Of a DNA stretch of 64,000 nt, positions 51,444-63,714 are shown one piece after another (positions within the stretch are counted from its first letter, which is position 1; the number at the start of each line of letters is the position of its first letter). The stretch is taken from NCBI GenBank assembly GCA_033816765.1, contig CM066292.1, positions 4,030,001-4,094,000 on the forward strand, written 5' to 3'. The notes under the pieces are model-generated. The model saw nothing but the letters and a program-made list of their open reading frames with translations, was not told the DNA's origin and ran no database searches. The position numbers were made by a program, and so were the translations under genes. The DNA is from Nothopassalora personata. Taxonomy: Eukaryota > Ascomycota > Dothideomycetes > Mycosphaerellales > Mycosphaerellaceae.

Positions 51444-54400
51444 ATGACGATGGACTCCGACTCGACAACACGGGTTGACAGCAACTCGCCGCCCGCCGAG
51501 ATGCACGAAGACGAGCACGACGATGAGCGACGCCGCAGCAATGCCATGTACCGCAGGCGCTCGTCCACCGTGAGCACCGCGAGCTTCCTCCAAGATGTCG
51601 AGATGGCCGACGATGAGATCTTCTCCGGTCCAACAAGCGAGAGCGTCCCGACCGCCTACGGCTCATTCCTCCACCGTCGCTCTCGAGCTGGATCCACCAC
51701 CAGTTTCGCCTACTACGAGGAAGAGCGGGACTTGGACTCCGAAGAGGGATTCCCGGAGGAGGCCATCTACGACGAGGACGACTTGGCGCGACAGAGTCTC
51801 AATGGCGACAACACCTTTCTCGAGCCTGAATTGGACGATTTCACCCGGGATGGTGGAGAGAGCGCATCGATCGACTCACGACCGCGGAAGCAGAGTCGCA
51901 AGAGCTCCGGCTACTCCAGAAGTTCGAGGCAGTCGGGTGAATCGAGGAGGTCCGCCGACGCTCCTCTGCTGCGGCGGTACCATTCAGGAGGCTCGCAGGA
52001 CAGTGGCTTTGGCGGTAGGTCGAGAATGAGCCAGAAGATCTACATCTTGACCGAAGACATGACCATTGTGGTTGCTGGTTTCAAGACTTCCTTGATCGGC
52101 TTCGCTCTCTATATCTGCATCTGCGTATGTACCGGTGGTCTGGGTTATCTGCTCTTCCGATGGCTCCCCAAATGGTATGTCCGTGTGACTGGTACAGCAA
52201 CCCCATTGGGCGAGTGCGACTGGGTCGTGATCGAGAACCAGTGGAGCGAGATGGAGGTCAAGGATCTGCGGAAAGAGGACTTCGGACAGGCGCTGTCGTC
52301 GGTATTCGGGTATGCGCAAGGCAAGCTACAGGACTACGATGAATACGATGACCCTATCATGGACGAGCTACGTATCCTGGACTACCGCTACATACGTTTC
52401 TGCTACCACCCGAGCAAGGACAAGTTCGTACTCGGCAACACCTGGAAAGATCCTGCCTGGACAGATGTCACCGCTGTGCGTGCTGGAATCGACGGCGAGG
52501 AACAAGAGCTGCGCGAACGAATCTTTGGTAAGAATTCGATCGATCTTGAGCAGAAGAGTATCGGTCAGCTTTTGATTGACGAAGCCTTCCATCCCTTCTA
52601 CGTCTTCCAAATTGCATCGTTGGTCCTGTGGTCTTTGGATCAGTACTACTATTATGCAGCCTGTATCTTCATCATCTCGGTCGTCAGCATAACTACGACT
52701 CTGATCGAGACGAGACAAACAATGAAGCGACTGCGAGAGATTGCGCGGTTTGAGTGCGATGTCCGAGTTCAAAGAGGCGGCTTCTGGCGATACGTAGACT
52801 CTAGCGAATTGGTACCAGGAGACGTGTACGAGGTCACGGATCCAAATCTGGATACATTGCCGTGCGACAGTTTGCTACTCTCCGGAGATTGTATTGTCAA
52901 CGAGAGTATGCTTACTGGAGAGTCCGTCCCTGTCTCGAAGACTCCGGCTAACGACGACACACTCGAGATGCTGACTCCAGGAGCATCGGCGATGCACGCA
53001 GACGTGGCCAAGCACATGCTGTTCAGTGGAACCAAGATCATTCGTGCAAGAAGACCGCAAGACGATAAGAGTGATGAGGCTGCTGCGCTGGCACTGGTAG
53101 TACGCACTGGCTTCAACACAACGAAAGGTGCTCTTGTGCGATCCATGCTGTTCCCAAAGCCATCCGGCTTCAGCTTCTACCGTGACTCTTTCCGCTATAT
53201 TTCAGTCATGGCTGGCATTGCTGGTGTGGGTTTCATCGCATCGCTTGTCAACTTCATCCGACTTGGCCTGGCACCACATCTTATCATCGTTCGCGCGCTG
53301 GACCTCATCACCATTGTGGTACCACCTGCGCTGCCCGCCACGCTGACCATCGGCACCAACTTCGCACTGCAGCGTCTCAAGGGCAAAAACATCTTTTGCA
53401 TCAGCCCTCAGCGAGTGAATGTGGCAGGCAAGATTGATATTATGGCATTCGACAAGACCGGGACCTTAACAGAAGACGGGCTGGATGTGCTCGGTGTCAG
53501 GGTGGTATCACGACCTGCCAACAGATTCACTGACATCCTCAGCGACTCCTCGGCTCTTTTACCTGGCGCTGCTTACGAGCGTGATCCCACCATGGACTAC
53601 AACGCGAACAAAGCCATTCTATACACCATGGCCACATGCCATTCTCTTCGTCTTGTGGATGACGAGTTCATCGGAGATCCGCTTGATCTGAAGATGTTCG
53701 AGTTTACAGGATGGCAATACGAAGAAGGTTCTGAAATGCCTGGTGGCGATGACGAGGAGGACAACTCGTTGACACCATCAGTGGCCCGCCCACCGCCCGG
53801 CATGGAGTTTGATCTCGACGAAGAGCAACATTCGCCAAACAGCCGCAGAGCCATTGAGCTTGGCGTGCTGAAGGAGTTCGAGTTCGTGTCACAACTTCGG
53901 CGTGCCAGTGTCGTCGTGCGACAGTTTGGAGAGAAGAGTGGCGATGTGTACGTCAAGGGTGCGCCGGAAGCAATGAAAGCTATCTGTCGCCCAGAGAGCT
54001 TCCCAGCCGACTACGATGATCTGCTTGCACACTACACGCATCGTGGCTACCGTGTCATTGCTGTCGCAACGAAGCACATCTTCAAGCTGAACTGGTTGAA
54101 GGTGCAAAAGATGAAGCGGGAAGAAGCAGAGTCGAACCTTGACTTTGTTGGCTTCATCATCTTCGAGAACAAGCTAAAGGAGGCCACCAGAGAGATCATC
54201 GAAGAGCTCAAAGAGGCCAACATTCGCACTGTCATGTGTACCGGAGACAACATACTGACCGCAATCAGTGTCGCAAGAGAATGTGGCTTGATCCACCGCT
54301 CAGCCCACTGCTTCGTACCACACTTTGTTGAAGGAGATGCCCACACTGCATTGTCGAAGCTGAGTTGGACGAGTGTCGACAACCCTGTCTACGAATTGGA

Positions 54401-55538
54401 TGAGAATACCCTGAAGCCACTTCCGCCACCCGCTGAGCACGATTCATCCTTACCTTACGATGTCTCGAACATTCGTAACTACTCGGTGGCTGTCAGCGGC
54501 GATGTCTTTCGCTGGATCATCGACTTCGCCTCGCCAAAGGTGCTTCGCGAGATGCTTGTGGTTGGCCAGGTCTTTGCACGCATGTCGCCCGACGAAAAGC
54601 ATGAACTGATCGAGAAGCTACAAAGCATCGACTACACGACTGGCTTCTGTGGTGACGGTGCCAATGACTGTGGTGCGCTTAAGGCAGCAGACGTTGGCAT
54701 TTCGCTTTCGGAAGCCGAGGCTTCAGTCGCTGCACCCTTCACAAGCAGAATCTTCGACATCTCTTGCGTGCCAACAGTAATCCGAGAAGGCCGTGCTGCT
54801 TTGGTGACCAGCTTCAGCTGCTTCAAATACATGAGTTTGTACTCGGCGATTCAGTTCACATCGGTCAGCTTCCTATACGCCAAAGCCTCGAACTTGGGCG
54901 ACTTCCAGTTCTTGTTCATCGACCTGGCGCTCATCCTACCTATTGCTATTTTCATGGGCTGGACAGGGCCATACCACCAGCTATCGAAGAAGCGTCCGAC
55001 TGCCAGTCTCGTCTCACGCAAAGTCCTGACACCACTGCTTGGCCAGATTGCTATCTGCATTCTGGCCCAATTCATTGGCTGGTGGTTCGTGAGGCAGCAA
55101 TCATGGTATTTACCGCCCGTGGTGGATAAGAACCATTCAAATTCCAAGAACTCGGAAAACAGCACGCTGTTCTTGCTGTCATGCTATCAATACATCCTCT
55201 CGGCGATCGTCCTATCAGTCGGCAAGCCCTTCCGACAATCGATGCGCCACAACCTACCCTTTGTGGTGACTATGCTCGTTGCCCTGGGCATCTCCAGCTA
55301 TATGCTGTTCGACCCTGCGCCGTGGCTGGAGAGACTCATGGAGCTTACCTGGATGTCGCCGGAATTCAGAATCTTCATTCTGGTTCTGGGCATTGGGTAT
55401 TTTGCCATCTCGTACTTGGCAGAGGGACAAGTCTTCCCTCACTTGGCAAGGGCGATCGGTAAGGTGGTGCAGCGCTTCAGCAGTACGCCGAAGAAGCGGA
55501 AGGAGTACAAGATCATCTTGGAGGAGATGCGTATATAA
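51444..55538 (+). CDS. ypk9: P5B-type ATPase (Ypk9/ATP13A2 family)
   Basis: Intronless, 1,364 aa from the first ATG (51444). After a Ser-rich acidic N-terminus come hydrophobic helices (FKTSLIGFALYICICVC, then GGLGYLLFRWLPKWY). The P-type machinery is complete: TGES at 491-494 in the actuator domain, PPALPA at 627-632 in helix 4 (the P5B-defining motif), the phosphorylated Asp670 in DKTGTLTED, and the hinge GDGANDCGALKAADVGI from 1070. P5B pumps of the vacuole/lysosome (yeast Ypk9, human ATP13A2) move polyamines; the family also protects against metal stress. A divergent neighbour (Zn2Cys6 regulator) shares its upstream region. A loop near residues 760-800 (GGDDEEDN...) is acidic and low in complexity. 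The C-terminus KKRKEYKIILEEMRI is basic. Confidence 0.97.
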   Translation: MTMDSDSTTRVDSNSPPAEMHEDEHDDERRRSNAMYRRRSSTVSTASFLQDVEMADDEIFSGPTSESVPTAYGSFLHRRSRAGSTTSFAYYEEERDLDSEEGFPEEAIYDEDDLARQSLNGDNTFLEPELDDFTRDGGESASIDSRPRKQSRKSSGYSRSSRQSGESRRSADAPLLRRYHSGGSQDSGFGGRSRMSQKIYILTEDMTIVVAGFKTSLIGFALYICICVCTGGLGYLLFRWLPKWYVRVTGTATPLGECDWVVIENQWSEMEVKDLRKEDFGQALSSVFGYAQGKLQDYDEYDDPIMDELRILDYRYIRFCYHPSKDKFVLGNTWKDPAWTDVTAVRAGIDGEEQELRERIFGKNSIDLEQKSIGQLLIDEAFHPFYVFQIASLVLWSLDQYYYYAACIFIISVVSITTTLIETRQTMKRLREIARFECDVRVQRGGFWRYVDSSELVPGDVYEVTDPNLDTLPCDSLLLSGDCIVNESMLTGESVPVSKTPANDDTLEMLTPGASAMHADVAKHMLFSGTKIIRARRPQDDKSDEAAALALVVRTGFNTTKGALVRSMLFPKPSGFSFYRDSFRYISVMAGIAGVGFIASLVNFIRLGLAPHLIIVRALDLITIVVPPALPATLTIGTNFALQRLKGKNIFCISPQRVNVAGKIDIMAFDKTGTLTEDGLDVLGVRVVSRPANRFTDILSDSSALLPGAAYERDPTMDYNANKAILYTMATCHSLRLVDDEFIGDPLDLKMFEFTGWQYEEGSEMPGGDDEEDNSLTPSVARPPPGMEFDLDEEQHSPNSRRAIELGVLKEFEFVSQLRRASVVVRQFGEKSGDVYVKGAPEAMKAICRPESFPADYDDLLAHYTHRGYRVIAVATKHIFKLNWLKVQKMKREEAESNLDFVGFIIFENKLKEATREIIEELKEANIRTVMCTGDNILTAISVARECGLIHRSAHCFVPHFVEGDAHTALSKLSWTSVDNPVYELDENTLKPLPPPAEHDSSLPYDVSNIRNYSVAVSGDVFRWIIDFASPKVLREMLVVGQVFARMSPDEKHELIEKLQSIDYTTGFCGDGANDCGALKAADVGISLSEAEASVAAPFTSRIFDISCVPTVIREGRAALVTSFSCFKYMSLYSAIQFTSVSFLYAKASNLGDFQFLFIDLALILPIAIFMGWTGPYHQLSKKRPTASLVSRKVLTPLLGQIAICILAQFIGWWFVRQQSWYLPPVVDKNHSNSKNSENSTLFLLSCYQYILSAIVLSVGKPFRQSMRHNLPFVVTMLVALGISSYMLFDPAPWLERLMELTWMSPEFRIFILVLGIGYFAISYLAEGQVFPHLARAIGKVVQRFSSTPKKRKEYKIILEEMRI

Positions 55539-55870
55539 TGTGTTTGACGTGCGAAATGTGTCCATAGTGATCGAATAACGACAGATTCGGTTCAACAGTC
55601 CAGTATATGGTGCAACCTTGCGCGATATCACTCTTGACCGCTCCATGTCTCGTTCACTTCTGCAATCGATCGAATACCCGGGAGACCGAGCTCCAATCTG
55701 CAGGAATCGCCTGTGATGATCCATGTCAGGGTCCGTGTAAGGCTGATACAAGGTTTGCACTATTCAATGACCCTTGTCGAGTCGCGTCGGCCGAGCTTGC
55801 AGCTTTTTGGCTGCTGTTCTCTCGAAACAATCGATATCAACCACCACCACCACCACCACCACCAGGCAAA
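55539..55870. other. Intergenic with CCA repeat before start
   Basis: About 330 bp between the ATPase stop and the next start; an in-frame upstream extension of the next gene exists, but its start would be GTG. The last part contains an exact (CCA)8 run at 55841-55864, followed by AGGCAAA and the start codon. Confidence 0.6.
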
Positions 55871-57036
55871 ATGTCTGAATCCGGTGTCGAAACCTATATC
55901 CACACCCCGCCGACGTTCGAAGACTACGAACTGCTGTACCGATATCAGCAGCAAACTCCAGCATCCTACGACGCCGGCAAACCACGTCTACACGCATTCG
56001 CACAGGATGCAACGGTCAAGTTTGTGCCTTCACAATCACCAGAACATACCGCGTTCATTCCCCTCACCATGCGAGATCCTGAAAACGGCGGACTTGACGA
56101 TGACGCGGCGTCGGACGCTCCTTCTCCTCAAGCAGATGGCTTCATACATTGTCCCGGCATTGATGTTTGGGTGACTTCCGAGTATGACATAGGACAAGCC
56201 CCAGCATCTCCACACAGCCACTGATGATCGAGACAGGAACATCATCTTCCATCGCCCAGCAGCGGAAGGCGGCGTCAAGATCGACTACCGCTCAATACCA
56301 GTGGTGGGCGTTCTGGAAGGCAATGTCTACCTGCAGATCATCTGCGGGAACGACGGTAATCCCGATCTGGAGAATGACGATTCCACTTTCATTGAGCTGC
56401 GCATCGACCCAAAGAGTGTCGACAGCTACGACCAAGAAGACATAGCAAAGGGAGGCAACCTGAACAATGACGGCTCCATCAATACTATCACAAGTATGGC
56501 TGCAACCCTACAAAAGGCAGTCGCGACGTGCCAGGACCTGAACCCAGATTCACCTGCAGCTGGCGAGGAAGGAGAAGAGGTGGAAGAAGATACCAGACCT
56601 GGTGCCGGTGGTTGGATAACATCCGAGAACTTGGCTGACTACACGGATGAGGACGGCAATTTCAGAATGCCTCTGGGCACCACCGTCATCGGCGGAAATG
56701 GAACCGTCGGAAATGGAGCCAACGGGCATGGAATGCATGGAAATGGAGTCTTAGGAAACGGCGTCCTAGGAAACGGAGTCTTAGGGAATGGAGTCTTAGG
56801 ACATGGGATTTACGAGACGAACGGAAATGAAGTACACGAAGAGCAGGCACCACTAGGTACGGATCAACAGCCGAAGCATTACTTGCCGCTTCTAGGTTGG
56901 TTGGCTATGGGATACTTGCTAACACTTCTTGCCAACAGGACCTGGCGCTGGCACGAGGAGAACTGCAGCAGAGGCTGTGGAGAGCGGCACGCTGGATGAA
57001 GTCGACCGCCCTGGACCTCCAGCATCAGGAACTTGA
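55871..57036 (+). CDS. ICln/Lot5-like protein with NGVLG repeats
   Basis: Exons 55871-56181, 56237-56895 and 56939-57036 with introns of 55 bp (GTATGA..AGACAG) and only 43 bp (GTTGGT..CAACAG, with a GCTAAC branch); about 355 aa. The first splice gives VWVTSE-NIIFHRP, matching the PH-like ICln (Voldacs) fold, where a 'V-W-V-T' strand is followed by a strand with a Phe. Known ICln proteins act in snRNP assembly and cell-volume responses; the yeast relative is Lot5. An acidic region (EEGEEVEEDT) follows, as in ICln. About residues 270-295 contain NGVLG repeats coded by 15-bp units (four at 56739-56798). If the second intron is not removed, the chain ends at 56999 with a hydrophobic tail (LGWLAMGYLLTLL) instead; I favour splicing. 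Confidence 0.78.
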
Positions 57037-57580
57037 AGCAGGCCTGATGTTTCGCGATTTCCCAAGGAGAGAACAGCTGCAGCAAATCCACAGGACGTCG
57101 ATTGCACAGCATATGATAAGGCCGCTTGTCTTTGTAGCAGATGAGAGTTAATGTCCCACAGGGCTGATGGCAGACGATAGAGATCAGACTGCATCATCAA
57201 TATGTCAAGCTAATGCTCGACTCGCCAAAACAGCCACGGTGGTAGCCTGGAAACGTAGAGAGGTGGTAATACGTCAAGGTACTGGATGTGGTTTGCTGTG
57301 AGCAAGAACCCACAAGGCAGTATCGTGCTTCGTGTGCTAACGTCATTGGCAGAGAAATTCCACTCATGCAAGAGGGTGCTGCACATCCGAGGCAAACGAG
57401 TCAATGGAATACCCAGATGATGTCAAGGGTCTACAAGCTCAGTACCTATGGATATCATAAACAACAATGAAACTCTCGGACGTCGCGTCCTATCCAGCCA
57501 TCCCTTCCTCTTTATCATCAAAAGTCGAAGTGGGGTAGCGGGCGGCCGTCACAAACATCGACCATTACAAGCTCTTCTTT
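57037..57580. other. Convergent 3' regions
   Basis: About 540 bp between two convergent stop codons. Short frames on both strands show nothing. Confidence 0.5.
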
Positions 57581-60500
57581 TCAAGCCTTCAAGAAACCAT
57601 CACTATCATACAAACTCTTGGGCGTTGCGTTAGCGCCCTCAACTACTTGCTCAGACCCTTGTCTAAGTCTATTCATCGTCGGCGTCATCTTCTTCTTCTC
57701 CGGAGTCGCCTGAGCGAACTGCGGAAGCTTGAGAGAACCCGCCGAGTCGCGCGTCTGCATTGTCATTCTCTTCGCGACTGGGTTGAAGGAGATGCTCTCG
57801 TGTCTCTGATTCGTGTTGGGCGAGGACCAGAATCTCTCGCCCTCGTCCCACACGCTTGATCTCTGCGTAGCAGCTCCGGCTGGTGTCTCAGTCGGTGTGA
57901 GTTGAGAGTATACACTACTCTCCCTCCTCATCTCGCGGTCTTTCTGCTGTTGCTGTGAGTACTTCAAACTCCGGGGTGAAATGTGTTCCCGAGAGCGTGA
58001 GGTTGGGCGTGGGTCGCCGGTGTACTTGAGTTGTAATGGTGCAGGTTTCTCTACGGCCGGCAGGATAAATCCAGCGGAGACGTTGTGCTCGTACCCAGCG
58101 AGATCGATCTCATCCATGGTGTTGTACTTTGGCGTGTCTACGATCGGAAGTCCGTGGCGAGAAGGTCGCTCCGGAGCGCCAGCACTGGCATTGCCATCGT
58201 CAAAGTCGAGGTCGAAGATCCCGTCGGGGGCGGCGCCGTCTGTGTCGGATCTGGGAGTGGCGGGACACCAGGGTAGTAAGGGTGAAGGCTCGCGGCCGAG
58301 ACGGACGTAGTTGCGGCTCTCGCGGTTTTGGCTCGACAGGTCGGCGATCTCTTTTGAGACTTCGCTGTTCATTCTTCGGAGGGCCATGGCGTTCTTGAGG
58401 ACGGATTTGGCGGGTGCGGAGCGAGGTCCTTGCGGGACGTGTTTAGTGGGTTTGATGCTGAGGGGTGCTGGCGCTGGGGACTCGTGGTCGTCGCTTTGAG
58501 GGATGATTGGAAGGCTGGGTGCGACTGCTACGTATGGTTGGCGAGGTGGTTGCTCGAGTGGAGGTGGGGTTGGTTGCCAGCGTGGGAGGGCGAGAGCGTC
58601 GTTGTCTGCTGTTGATGGTAGCAGATTTGGGATGCTAGTGCCGAGGAAGCTGGAGGTAGAGGTGCCTGAGGGCATGTTTGCCATGATGGAGCTGGCGTTG
58701 GCGCTGGTGAGCTTTTGCTCTCGCTGCTGGAAGCTCTCGTTGGTAGTCTTTGGGCTGAGCGGTGGGGAGTCCGGCAGAACGTAGCTCGATGGGCGACTCT
58801 TCAGAGAGAAGCCATCAAGGGTGAAGTCGTCAAGGTTGGCGAAGGGCAGGAACAGCGAGCTGCGCTGCATATCACTTTCCTCGTCCCAGATTACTGGTGG
58901 ACTCGCGGGATCGTACTCATTGCCCTCCATCGGTGGTGGGATGTGTACGAGTGCTGGCCAAGAGGGATCGTTTCCATTCGACCCAGTCGCCGGGAGCGGC
59001 GGCGACGACGGCATGTCGCGGGATGATAAAGGCGAGACTTGGATCGGCGAGTCCTTGCTCTTGCGAGGAGAGACGGGAGAAACCTCATCGTCACTCGACA
59101 TCGCCAACGTGAATGGCGAAGAGCTGTTCTTGTCGTCGAGACCAAGCGTAGGAGACTTCGGGTCAAAGCTCGAATCTGGCATTGGGGCAGTGTCGAACTC
59201 TGGCAGAGTCCTGCTCAAAGCAACACTTGTCCTGGATGGCGAAGGAAACTTTGGGATGGTGAAAGGTCCAGTCACAGAGCTTCTGTCGCTCTGCCTTGAG
59301 TCGGGTCTTGTCGACAGCGCACAGTCGCTTGGGTGATTCGAGAATCCGCCAGTATTGACATCATGGTAGGCATTGCAGCTAGAGAGTGTAGGGGAGCTCG
59401 GTGTCAGGCTGGCCCTCAGTGTCTGGATGCGTAAGCAAGATTCGCTCGAAGTCTGCCTCGCGGGAAAAGGAGGCCTTATGGGCAGGGTGGATCGTCTCCT
59501 GTCCTGAGCTACTGCGCGCTCAATCTCGCGGCGCTCCTTTTGGACCTCACGCTTGATCTCGTCGCTCTCTCGCTCTTCTAGGATCCCGTCCATCCCGATG
59601 CCCACCGGGCTAGAGCTTCTGCTTCTTGAGCTGGCGGGACCAAGTACCTGAGGTGTAAGAGTGCTGATTCGCACGCAATTCTGTCTCCGGTGGCCCTTCC
59701 TAGCATTCGGGCTTCCTTTCAACGCACTTGGCTTCGACACGATCCTGGCCGCGTTGTTGTCCCAGTGGAAAGGGTTGCCGTTGCTGCTGCGCCCAGAATC
59801 TTGGGTAGAGATAGACACGTTCCTCTGCCTGACGTTGCAGTGTTGAGCGTTGCCGGAGATGTCCTTCAAGATGGCGCTTCTCCTGTACTTCTCAGCAGGT
59901 GAGCCTTGTGCAGAGACCGAAAACGGGCGTCGTGTCTTCCTCGGCGTCACAATCTTCTGTACTCCTCCTGAGCAAAGCAGAGAGTTTGAGGACGAGACGC
60001 GGCTGATGCTGATACGATCTGCAGTAGCGACGATAGGAATTGAGAGTCGGTTGCGCTCCATACTATCGGACGAGGAGAAACTTGATGTAGACTCACGATT
60101 GTCCAATGCGCTGTCGGTGCTGGATCGTACAAGGTTGGCCTTGATCGATGCGCGAGATCGCTCCGTCTGCATCGCCATGTTGGTGTTGGTGCTGAATCGA
60201 GCTGGGCCACTCGGTCGAGGGCGTTGCCATTGTCCGTTGTTAACATTCTTCAAGGCAGCGTCGTCATTCTCAGCGACGAGTTGCTCTACTGTTGGTGAAC
60301 TGAGCGGCTGATCACTATCTTTCCGCGCGAGGATAGGGCTGGTGACGAGGATCGAGCTGCCAGTTGAGTTGATGCTGCCTGCTGACGGCACGCGAGGTAT
60401 GCACACAGCCTGTCGGGATGAATCTTCCATCGTGATTGGCGAGATGACCGGAAGTGGAGGAATCGGTCCAGATGGTGGTCGGCTGAGAGGTGCGCCGAGG

Positions 60501-61399
60501 GAGGCAGATCGAGCATGCATTGCTGGTCGTGGTCTTTTCACTTCCGCGATCTGTCGCGAAAGACGATCTGTGTTGCTGAAGACTGCACCGCTGGTGTCAA
60601 CGCGAAGCACACCAAGCGACACCGACCTGATCGTTCCCCCGAACTTGGGATCAGGCCGTGGAAATAACGGGTTGTAGGTGGCTGGCGATTTGATGGCAAA
60701 TGATGGAACGACTTCTGGCTTTGGGCTACCAGGCGCTGTGAGGATGTTGCTGCTGTCTTGTAGCACGATTCCATGAGCCTTGGATTGCGGGACGCCAGCA
60801 TCAGGCGTAGTGCCCATCACTTCGTCTATCCTCTCGGAGCTGCTGTAAAGATCGAAGTTGTTGCTGGAGTGGCCGCTACTGGGACTTTCGAGGGTCTCCA
60901 CAATGGCGGACAGATGCTTAGTGTGCGCTTGCGGTGGTGGAGCAGCAGATGTCGTCGCTATCTTCGAAAGGAATGTGGGCCTCTTTCGTTTGTCTGTGTG
61001 CTCGACCTGCTCTGGCTGGTTGATGGTCTCTGTCGAAGCGAGAAAGTCCCATCCTGTCCCAGCGGGCAATGGATGGAGGCCATTGCATTGCGCAGCGTTG
61101 AAATTTGCGCCGGTGTGTTCCATTTTAGGTACGGTAACCGGAACATTGCTCTGCTCCAGCTCTGCAACAGCTTGTCGGTGTCGTCGTCGGCGTATATGAA
61201 GGACGACTAGTATGATGATGATGGCCACGAGCATGAGACCACCGACTACACACCCTATCGCCAACCCGACGATTTGGGCTTGACTGGTTGCTGGCCCGCC
61301 TGCAGTATTCGTTGCGCCTGGAGATCCGCCATCCTGCCTGGAAGTCAGGCCGCTCAGTGGCAGTGCACGCGGCTGCTCGATGATTTGATGAGGGGCCAT
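57581..61399 (-). CDS. Large single-pass membrane protein, unknown function
   Basis: Intronless from ATG 61399 (MAPHQIIEQPRALPLSG); the frame extends further upstream but only from a GTG. Length 1,272 aa. An N-terminal stretch of about 35 residues rich in Gly/Thr precedes one strong membrane helix (IVGLAIGCVVGGLMLVAIII, about 43-63), followed by a stop-transfer RRRRHR. The other 1,200 residues are low complexity, with Ser/Pro/Arg-rich runs, repeated SPxxxR-type motifs suited to phosphorylation, and few hydrophobic parts. Short conserved-looking islands occur (SVSLGVLRVDTSGAVF; EERESDEIKREVQKERREIE as a coiled coil). The architecture suggests a membrane-anchored scaffold or sensor with a large disordered cytosolic tail, similar to other uncharacterised Dothideomycete proteins. 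I do not recognise the family. Confidence 0.75.
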   Translation of the reverse strand: MAPHQIIEQPRALPLSGLTSRQDGGSPGATNTAGGPATSQAQIVGLAIGCVVGGLMLVAIIIILVVLHIRRRRHRQAVAELEQSNVPVTVPKMEHTGANFNAAQCNGLHPLPAGTGWDFLASTETINQPEQVEHTDKRKRPTFLSKIATTSAAPPPQAHTKHLSAIVETLESPSSGHSSNNFDLYSSSERIDEVMGTTPDAGVPQSKAHGIVLQDSSNILTAPGSPKPEVVPSFAIKSPATYNPLFPRPDPKFGGTIRSVSLGVLRVDTSGAVFSNTDRLSRQIAEVKRPRPAMHARSASLGAPLSRPPSGPIPPLPVISPITMEDSSRQAVCIPRVPSAGSINSTGSSILVTSPILARKDSDQPLSSPTVEQLVAENDDAALKNVNNGQWQRPRPSGPARFSTNTNMAMQTERSRASIKANLVRSSTDSALDNRESTSSFSSSDSMERNRLSIPIVATADRISISRVSSSNSLLCSGGVQKIVTPRKTRRPFSVSAQGSPAEKYRRSAILKDISGNAQHCNVRQRNVSISTQDSGRSSNGNPFHWDNNAARIVSKPSALKGSPNARKGHRRQNCVRISTLTPQVLGPASSRSRSSSPVGIGMDGILEERESDEIKREVQKERREIERAVAQDRRRSTLPIRPPFPARQTSSESCLRIQTLRASLTPSSPTLSSCNAYHDVNTGGFSNHPSDCALSTRPDSRQSDRSSVTGPFTIPKFPSPSRTSVALSRTLPEFDTAPMPDSSFDPKSPTLGLDDKNSSSPFTLAMSSDDEVSPVSPRKSKDSPIQVSPLSSRDMPSSPPLPATGSNGNDPSWPALVHIPPPMEGNEYDPASPPVIWDEESDMQRSSLFLPFANLDDFTLDGFSLKSRPSSYVLPDSPPLSPKTTNESFQQREQKLTSANASSIMANMPSGTSTSSFLGTSIPNLLPSTADNDALALPRWQPTPPPLEQPPRQPYVAVAPSLPIIPQSDDHESPAPAPLSIKPTKHVPQGPRSAPAKSVLKNAMALRRMNSEVSKEIADLSSQNRESRNYVRLGREPSPLLPWCPATPRSDTDGAAPDGIFDLDFDDGNASAGAPERPSRHGLPIVDTPKYNTMDEIDLAGYEHNVSAGFILPAVEKPAPLQLKYTGDPRPTSRSREHISPRSLKYSQQQQKDREMRRESSVYSQLTPTETPAGAATQRSSVWDEGERFWSSPNTNQRHESISFNPVAKRMTMQTRDSAGSLKLPQFAQATPEKKKMTPTMNRLRQGSEQVVEGANATPKSLYDSDGFLKA

Positions 61400-62354
61400 T
61401 GCTGCGAAGGATCCTATTCGCGTTGATTTCGTGTCCGGTAAATTCGGATTCCTGCTCCAGTGCAGCCAGTATATCGTAGTATCGTCCTTCACCTGGTAAG
61501 TTCTTGGCGCATCGCCAGCCTGTCTTCGGCCGAAGTTTCGAATCCGGGAAGTTCGCAATACTCTGGTCGAAAGAACAGCTGTTGTGGTTCGGCCTGCTAA
61601 AGGAATGTGACGCGGCACGCTGCTACGACCGACAGCACGTGGATCGTACGCTGGAATGTGAACTGATATGAGCGGTCCGAGGCCTCGGCAGTGATCAGAA
61701 TCCCTGATAGCTGATTATGATTATGCTTCTTCCACGAGGGCGGGAGCGTTTGAGCGAGTAAGACAATAGCAAAGAAACGAGAAACGATCGAAGGGAGCGT
61801 TGTTGTCAAGTAAATGAGTGTGAGGGATCAAAACATTAGCATTAGTTTAGGGATAACAACAAGAAACTGCCTGCCAGAAAGACCACAGACGCGTAGCTGG
61901 TAAGTCAACGACAACGATGGTCGATACTCTACCTCTTCTTCTATCAAACGCTCTCAGCGGTCTCATCTCTCCCTTTTCTTGACGTTGCAAGGCCTGGAGG
62001 TACACGACGTTGTCGACGATGGTGATGAGATGAGACTCTGGAAGATCAGAACGCGTTTCATCGCGGTGCAATAACATGACCTGACGTTGGTGTCAACTGC
62101 CGACCGAACGGCAGTATCCGCTGCAGTGTGCTGCCACAGAGATGCCATTGTGCATGAATGAAAGACGTCTTCTTGGTTGTGGATGTGGAAAGGAAGTCGG
62201 TATTCAGGAGGAAGTGCCACAACATGTCAGCCACTCGGCTTCACGCTCCACTTCCCCGATCCACACCATCAGCACGAAAGCGTAGCAATATTACCGTAAG
62301 AAGCGTCTTGGCCTTGGTTTCTGTTGATCTCTCCTTGTTCGAGTCGTGTTCAGG
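61400..62354. other. Divergent promoter region
   Basis: About 950 bp between the divergent starts. The left part includes the 5' UTR of the membrane-protein gene. No gene is seen. Confidence 0.5.

Positions 62355-63714
<1,360 letters not shown>

Noticed and set aside
61400..61618. In-frame N-terminal extension of the large membrane protein
   Set aside because: It begins with GTG only; the first ATG at 61399 gives a sensible N-terminus before the membrane helix.
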